Assembly: GCA_938038445.1 (NCBI GenBank)
Contig: CALHRZ010000023.1
Location: forward strand, 1 to 64,000
Source of the DNA: an uncultured bacterium
GTDB taxonomy: Bacteria > Verrucomicrobiota > Kiritimatiellia > CAIKKV01
DNA length: 64,000 bases
Direction of reading: 5' to 3'
Under the pieces are notes generated by a model. It searched no databases, was not told where the DNA came from, and saw only the letters and a program-made list of their open reading frames with translations. Positions 60,201 to 64,000 of the stretch are shown piece after piece; position 1 is the first letter of the stretch, and every line of letters begins with the position of its first letter. Made by a program: the position numbers and the translations under genes.

Positions 60201-60658
60201 GCGCCAGGTCCGTTGGCGCGCTGGAACCCCAGCCGATCGGCATTGATCACCCCGCCCGTGGCGATCAAAAGATCTCCACAGGCAATTGCTATCCGATTGG
60301 ACATCTGATTCGTTGCAAAAGCGGCCGGCATGGTCAGCACGCCGCCATTTCCGATCGTAACCTGTTCGGCGTTCAGGACGGTGGTCCAGTTGGTGAAGAC
60401 CAGTGTTCCGTTTGAGATCGTGAAGGAGTTCAACAGCGGCGTCGGCTCCGCGAGGATTACCCGACGCGTTCCGATATTGGTGATCAGGACATCGTCCCCT
60501 TCCGCCGGGACACGCCCCAGGTTCCAGTTCCCCGCCACGTTCCAGTTGGAGTTCGCTGTTCCAATCCAAAACAAGGTATCCGACAATGCCGCGGACACCG
60601 CCGTTAGGATAACCGCAGCGAAAAAGCACGAACGCCGGATAAAACCGCTTGGATTCAT
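57206..60658 (-). CDS. Giant secreted glycine-rich beta-repeat protein B
   Basis: This 1150-residue paralog of protein A has a signal peptide (CFFAAVILTAVSAALS), a WIGTANSNWNVAGNWN start and three glycine-rich units introduced by GPGASLTVATYSSGGAGHGG, GPGGAPTVSTTTGSGGAYGG and GPGKGQLAGTDPGAGGGHGG. The ending LARPGTLMVIR matches protein A's PGTLMILR. It is divergent from aroA and lies 178 bases downstream of the DUF4838 gene. No anchor, PEP-CTERM or autotransporter barrel was recognised, so how it is retained is unknown. Confidence 0.85.
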   Translation of the reverse strand: MNPSGFIRRSCFFAAVILTAVSAALSDTLFWIGTANSNWNVAGNWNLGRVPAEGDDVLITNIGTRRVILAEPTPLLNSFTISNGTLVFTNWTTVLNAEQVTIGNGGVLTMPAAFATNQMSNRIAIACGDLLIATGGVINADRLGFQRANGPGASLTVATYSSGGAGHGGRGGISGHLYAGGEEYNTPSNPIVPGSGAGNTTSCQGGPGGGAVWIQASGRITVHGLISANGSPGTVASSRDGGGGAGGSILLICETFAGTGGVIRADGARTSSLAGGGGGGRIALHYSPQAQALLDPPQVEFSVKPGLGYVYERDRFLMADYGTIYLSDSSSVFRVSNVVSGFHGHLIFPEGFSTFSTDAFRLQNACIGFATEPFAYDIAGPITLSDTNSGLIGRGAVTISCSALTNAGLIKLGSNSTVQVNGSVVMPNGEWTMRDGGTVSVGDGVVVSGAAGVVNWQGFEAAVTGNVLLTSGAAAHFVGDPTNGVPGAWGARLRVEGDVRLESNSWIFPYSDVTNGGSPYLVCRNLEVESGCGFNADGKGFDVSSGPGGAPTVSTTTGSGGAYGGRGGRASSGADFGLPYGSALYPIDAGSGGAKTTSSGGGRGGGVIRVEAQERILINGTMTVCGMAGGAYGGREGGGGAGGSIYLKAPIIAGTNGILRADGGNAPYSSTWGGAGSGGRIALLYDPAAQSQIPRPSLRITVNPGNNYPEARLWRTADWGTLCFSDVSGIFSLSNQISNVGGYLVITNGEPTIFAADNLILSDAWIGFESPSVDWTIAGPIVIHTNGGLLGRTPFSLSCSNLINYGVIRLSPEMALSVNGNLLNSNALFSLGGDSTLSVKGSVKLQGGTSRLSFEGVDASVSGDWLMETGTLFSFFALSTNGGFWDWGARLSVSGAVTIASDSWIHPYSHPTNGGAPLLRCRTLQVASGGGIDAVGRGYDQNQGPGKGQLAGTDPGAGGGHGGKGGNSSSTRKGGNAYAQTLFAPYSGSGGGSTTSARGGMGGGVIRLEAKEVVLDGTLSVQGGNGGVFTAREGGAGAGGSIFLVTERFSGSANGQLNADGGLAATSSGGTVGGGGGGGGRIAVWMRATTDRVARILADSNAVPYRVEAFSPHFAGMASASGGAGWQSGEDGWIEFITVLARPGTLMVIR

Positions 60659-60798
60659 CTCGAGCAGTTCCAGTTCCTATGGAAAGCACGTGATGATTTT
60701 TGTTCAAGCGGCAGAATTCGTCAATATGTTTTGGGGGCCCTCTTTAGGCTTGATCGGCTCCCATATTGGAGAGAAGATATTGGCCTTATCAGCCGCTT

Positions 60799-62133
60799 AT
60801 GAACCTGATCGTCTTTCCCGGCCATGCGCTGAAAGGCAGCGCTTCATTGCCTGCCGACAAATCCATTTCGCATCGGGCGATTCTTTTTGCCGCGATGGCG
60901 AAGGGGGAATCGCACATCGAGGAGGTTCTGCTTTCTGGGGTGACCCGCCCCATGCTCGATGCGATTCAAGCCTTCGGAGTGGAGGCATCGTTTCAAGGGA
61001 CGCATCTGACCGTGCGAAGTGCCGGTTGGCGCGCGTGGCGTGCCCCCATAGCGCCCCTTCATTGCGGAAATTCCGCAACCACTCTACGGCTTCTGGCCGG
61101 CGCTCTGGCTGCCGCCGGCGTTCCGGCCATTTTGGATGGTTCGGAAGGGTTGCGTCGCCGCCCGATGGACCGGCTCATCATCCCCCTTCGAAAGATGGGG
61201 GTTCCCATTCGCGGAACTTCCTCTGGAACGGCTCCACTGGTCCTTGAGGCCCGTTCGCCCGAAAAGCCCCTTAAAGCGATCGAAGAGCGATTGCCCGTCG
61301 CCACCGCCCAGGTTAAAACCGCCCTCCTTTTAGCGGCCTTGTCTGCGGAAGATCGGGTGACCGTCACGGAACCGTTTCTTTCCCGCGATCATGCCGAACG
61401 GCTCCTTCGGGCCATGGGCGTTTCGGTTGAAACCACCTTTGGTCCTGACGGTTCCGCCCGTCATTGCCTTACGCCGCCCAAGAAGCCGTTGGATCCGTTT
61501 TCCTTAAGGCCTCCGGCCGATTTTTCAAGCGCCGCGTTTTTGATCGTCGGTGCGCTGATCACGCCGGGATCGCATGTCCGTCTTTCGGGGGTCGGACTGA
61601 ATCCCGGCCGAACGGGGCTCCTGGAGACGCTCCGGGAAATGGGGGGAACGATTCGGGTCCGCAACGTTCGGGAAATTCATGGAGAGCCGTTGGGCGACAT
61701 CGAGGTGCGCCATTCGCCCCTGCGCGCGGCGAAGATCCGTGGCGCTCGGGTGCCCGCGATGATCGATGAATTTCCAGCCTTTGCCGCCGCGGCCGCATGT
61801 GCGGATGGAATCAGCGAGGCACACGATGCCGAGGAGCTTCGGGTCAAAGAAAGCGATCGCATCGCCGCGCTTTGCAGCGAGTTAAGGAAGGTGGGAGTCG
61901 AGGCAGAGGAATATCGGGATGGATTCCGCATCGTCGGCCGCCGGGAAATTCCGGGAGGCAAAACTCATCCGCACGGAGACCATCGGTTGGCCATGGCGAT
62001 GGCCGTTCTCGGCCTGGCTGCTGCCAACCCCATAATCATCGAGAGTGCAGAGATCACTGAGGAATCTTTTCCCGATTTTTCGGGCGTTCTGCAACGGCTG
62101 GGGGCCGATGTTCGCCTCGAACAAAAGAAGTGA
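60799..62133 (+). CDS. aroA: 3-phosphoshikimate 1-carboxyvinyltransferase (EPSP synthase)
   Basis: This 444-residue enzyme transfers enolpyruvate from PEP to shikimate 3-phosphate. Motifs include SLPADKSISHRA, LHCGNSATTLRLLAG (GNSGTT-like, here NSATT), RVKESDRIAAL and HPHGDHRLAMAMAV. The ATG at 60799 matches the family start; GGAGAGAAG lies 22 bases upstream, so the start is slightly uncertain. It leads the shikimate-pathway unit aroA-aroE-aroC, which together convert 3-dehydroshikimate-derived intermediates to chorismate; dehydroquinate enzymes are not in the window. Confidence 0.95.
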   Translation: MNLIVFPGHALKGSASLPADKSISHRAILFAAMAKGESHIEEVLLSGVTRPMLDAIQAFGVEASFQGTHLTVRSAGWRAWRAPIAPLHCGNSATTLRLLAGALAAAGVPAILDGSEGLRRRPMDRLIIPLRKMGVPIRGTSSGTAPLVLEARSPEKPLKAIEERLPVATAQVKTALLLAALSAEDRVTVTEPFLSRDHAERLLRAMGVSVETTFGPDGSARHCLTPPKKPLDPFSLRPPADFSSAAFLIVGALITPGSHVRLSGVGLNPGRTGLLETLREMGGTIRVRNVREIHGEPLGDIEVRHSPLRAAKIRGARVPAMIDEFPAFAAAAACADGISEAHDAEELRVKESDRIAALCSELRKVGVEAEEYRDGFRIVGRREIPGGKTHPHGDHRLAMAMAVLGLAAANPIIIESAEITEESFPDFSGVLQRLGADVRLEQKK

Positions 62134-62139
62134 GCCGTC

Positions 62140-63021
62140 ATGAGGGTGCGGGGTTTCCCCATGGAATGGCATTTGGGTTTGACGGGTTGGCCGTTGACGT
62201 TTTCGCTTTCTCCTCCGATTCATGAAGCCGCCCTTCGCTCCCACGGTCTGAAGGGGTGGTACCGCCTTTTCCCAATCCCTCCCGGACCGGATTTGGGAAG
62301 GAGTCTTCGGGAATTGATCGAACGCATCCGCAAGGGGGAGTTGCAGGGGCTAAACGTGACGGTACCGCATAAAGAGGCCGTGATGCCCTTGCTCGATGGC
62401 TGGACGCCGCTGGCGGAAGAAATCGGCGCGGCCAATACGCTTTTTGTGGAAAACGGGAAAGTGCTGGGGCATAATACGGACGCTGACGGGTTCGTGACCG
62501 ATCTGTTCCGGTGGGGGCAAACCCTCGGACGCGACTGGCGTAAAGGCGGCCGGGCCTTGATGCTGGGAGCCGGCGGCGCATGCCGGGGAGCCGCCTATGC
62601 GCTTTGCCGCGCGGGTTGGGAGGTGGTGTTGGCAGCCCGCCGGCTCGAGCAGGCGGAAGCGCTGGTCGAATGGTTGAATAGCCGCGACGGATTGCCTGGT
62701 CGAGCCAGTGCTTGTTCTCTGGACTCAAAGCCTTTGGGAAAATTGGATGCGGATGTGCTCGTCAATACAACTCCGGTTGGGATGGGATCGGAACAGGGTC
62801 GGACGCCGTGGCCCATCTCTGTCCCGTTTCCCCGAGGGATCGCCGTGTACGATATGATCTACCACCCATCGGAAACGGAATTGATGAGACAAGCTGCGGC
62901 CGCCGGCGCGCCCGTATCAAACGGATTGGGCATGCTGATCGAACAGGGGGCATTGGCCTTTGAAAAATGGACCGGCCTTTCGGTCGAAAGGAGCATCTTA
63001 TGGCGGGCGTGCGGCTGCTGA
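62140..63021 (+). CDS. aroE: Shikimate dehydrogenase
   Basis: This 293-residue enzyme reduces 3-dehydroshikimate with NADPH. SLSPPIHEAALRSHG lies near the N-terminus, the catalytic Lys78 is in NVTVPHKEAV, Asp114 is in HNTDADGF, and the Rossmann motif is ALMLGAGGACRGAAYAL. NTTPVGMG is conserved. The ATG at 62140, six bases after the aroA stop, is used; a Met at 62161 is a reasonable alternative. Its last 22 bases overlap aroC. Confidence 0.94.
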   Translation: MRVRGFPMEWHLGLTGWPLTFSLSPPIHEAALRSHGLKGWYRLFPIPPGPDLGRSLRELIERIRKGELQGLNVTVPHKEAVMPLLDGWTPLAEEIGAANTLFVENGKVLGHNTDADGFVTDLFRWGQTLGRDWRKGGRALMLGAGGACRGAAYALCRAGWEVVLAARRLEQAEALVEWLNSRDGLPGRASACSLDSKPLGKLDADVLVNTTPVGMGSEQGRTPWPISVPFPRGIAVYDMIYHPSETELMRQAAAAGAPVSNGLGMLIEQGALAFEKWTGLSVERSILWRACGC

Positions 63022-64000
63022 CGGCCGGCGAATCTCACGGGCCGGCTCTGGTGGGCATTTTGGAGGGCATTCCCGCTGGGCTTTCGCTGGATGAAGAGGC
63101 GATCCGGCGCGATCTGGTCCGACGCCAACGGGGAGTGGGAGCCGGCGCGCGAATGACGATCGAAACCGATTCGGCGAAGGTGCTTTCCGGCATTATGGCT
63201 GGTCGGACAACCGGAGCCCCCATTGCGCTGTTGATTGAAAATCAGGATCACGAGAACTGGAAAGGGCGGGCTATTCCTCCGATGACCACTCCGCGGCCCG
63301 GCCATGCCGATTTGGCCGGTGCGCTCAAGTATGGGCATGACGATTTTCGCCTCACCCTGGAACGGGCATCGGCGAGGGAGACGGCGATGCGAGTTGCCGC
63401 CGGTGCCGTATGCCGACTGTTTCTGGGCGAATTGGGCATTCGAATCGGCGGTTATGTGGCCGCGTTAGGTCCCGTGACAGCCAACCTGGCCTCCCTTTCC
63501 TTTGAGCAGCGGTTGGAGAAGGCTGCGCTCCAGCCCACAGGATGTCCGGATGCTGATGCTGCCGCGGAAATGGAGGCCACCATCCGGCAGGCCATGGAAG
63601 CGGGGGAAACCTTTGGGGGTATCATCGAGGTGGTTGCCCTCGGTGTTCCGCCGGGATTGGGTTCCTATGTCCACAGCGACCGCCGTCTGGATGCCCGTCT
63701 CGGCGCGGCAGTTCTGAGTGTGCCGGCCATCAAAGGGGTGGAGATCGGTCCCGCTTTCCAGAATACCCGTTTGCCAGGAACCAAGGTCCACGATCCTATC
63801 CACGTCCAAGACGGACACATCGTCCGTCCCTCGGCCCGCTCCGGCGGGATGGAGGGAGGAGTCACGACCGGTCAGCCTCTTTGGCTTCGCGCCGCGATGA
63901 AACCGATTCCGACCACATTGACTCCCCAACCGAGCGTGGAGGTAACCGTGGGAAGCGCGGCCCCCACACGCTATGAACGCTCGGACGTGTGTCCAGTCCC
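63000..64000 (+). CDS. aroC: Chorismate synthase, partial (cut by the right edge)
   Basis: This frame begins at ATG 63000 with AAAGGAG seven bases ahead and reads MAGVRLLTAGESHGPALVG, the typical start of AroC. Family blocks RRDLVRRQRGVGAGARM, TTGAPIALLIENQD, RPGHADLAGALKYG and ARSGGMEGGVTTG are seen. About 333 codons are present of the usual 350-390. It makes chorismate from EPSP using reduced FMN. It overlaps aroE by 22 bases, so the two are translationally coupled. Confidence 0.94.
   Translation, partial: MAGVRLLTAGESHGPALVGILEGIPAGLSLDEEAIRRDLVRRQRGVGAGARMTIETDSAKVLSGIMAGRTTGAPIALLIENQDHENWKGRAIPPMTTPRPGHADLAGALKYGHDDFRLTLERASARETAMRVAAGAVCRLFLGELGIRIGGYVAALGPVTANLASLSFEQRLEKAALQPTGCPDADAAAEMEATIRQAMEAGETFGGIIEVVALGVPPGLGSYVHSDRRLDARLGAAVLSVPAIKGVEIGPAFQNTRLPGTKVHDPIHVQDGHIVRPSARSGGMEGGVTTGQPLWLRAAMKPIPTTLTPQPSVEVTVGSAAPTRYERSDVCPV

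Noticed and set aside
1-64000. tRNA, rRNA or riboswitch genes
   Set aside because: Intergenic gaps were read for tRNA-like ends and known aptamer cores; none was convincing. A covariance-model scan would be decisive.

Overview
The window looks like a piece of a Gram-negative bacterial chromosome, most likely from the PVC group (Kiritimatiellota or Lentisphaerota-like). That placement is inferred from the mix of genes: a DUF4838 glycosidase, two giant secreted glycine-rich repeat proteins, a GH51 arabinofuranosidase, UroD-like and FGE-like proteins, plus outer-membrane components. No rRNA or tRNA gene was recognised and nothing here fixes the taxon. GC content is moderately high and genes are tightly packed, with many 4-base ATGA stop/start overlaps.

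Layout. 1-9984 holds central metabolism: pyruvate phosphate dikinase, apt, an HD-domain protein, an M29 aminopeptidase, a hotdog thioesterase, pyrF, a GH43/GH130-like propeller protein and a TIM-barrel isomerase. 9947-12858 (minus) is lysine 2,3-aminomutase coupled to an unusual ATP-grasp/GNAT fusion. 13074-14763 holds a thioredoxin-like protein and pheA, preceded by what looks like a Phe attenuator with a leader peptide. 15065-19349 (minus) is a zinc/manganese uptake operon: znuABC, a His-rich porin-like protein and a small His/Cys protein. A 276-bp MITE-like element with 28-bp inverted ends separates it from the next region.

19694-38040 (minus) is an 18-kb metalloid and metal resistance island. 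It contains arsM with small Cys-rich redox genes and an SO_0444-type permease; arsR and acr3; an arsF/arsG pair with a lipoprotein thioredoxin, a DGC protein and an exported helical protein; a cation diffusion facilitator; and a complete tripartite RND pump. Together these genes would sense, reduce, methylate and export arsenicals and other metals.

38411-42242 holds GH51 arabinofuranosidase, homocysteine methyltransferase, a cupin and a DUF502 protein. 42256-47184 (minus) is mnmE-mnmG followed by a class II aldolase and an FGE-like protein. Two parS-like sites lie inside the mnmG coding sequence, so the window is probably close to the replication origin. 47251-49066 holds a UroD-family protein and a broken ArsR-type regulator. 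49365-60658 is a surface/carbohydrate cluster in which two paralogous glycine-rich proteins flank an M23-like protein, a DegT aminotransferase and a DUF4838 protein. 60799-64000 is aroA-aroE-aroC, with aroC cut by the right edge.

The most notable observations are the parS pair inside mnmG, the pheA attenuator, the arsenic island with its arsM redox module, the KamA/ATP-grasp-GNAT pair, the MITE, and a long palindrome present twice 40 kb apart.
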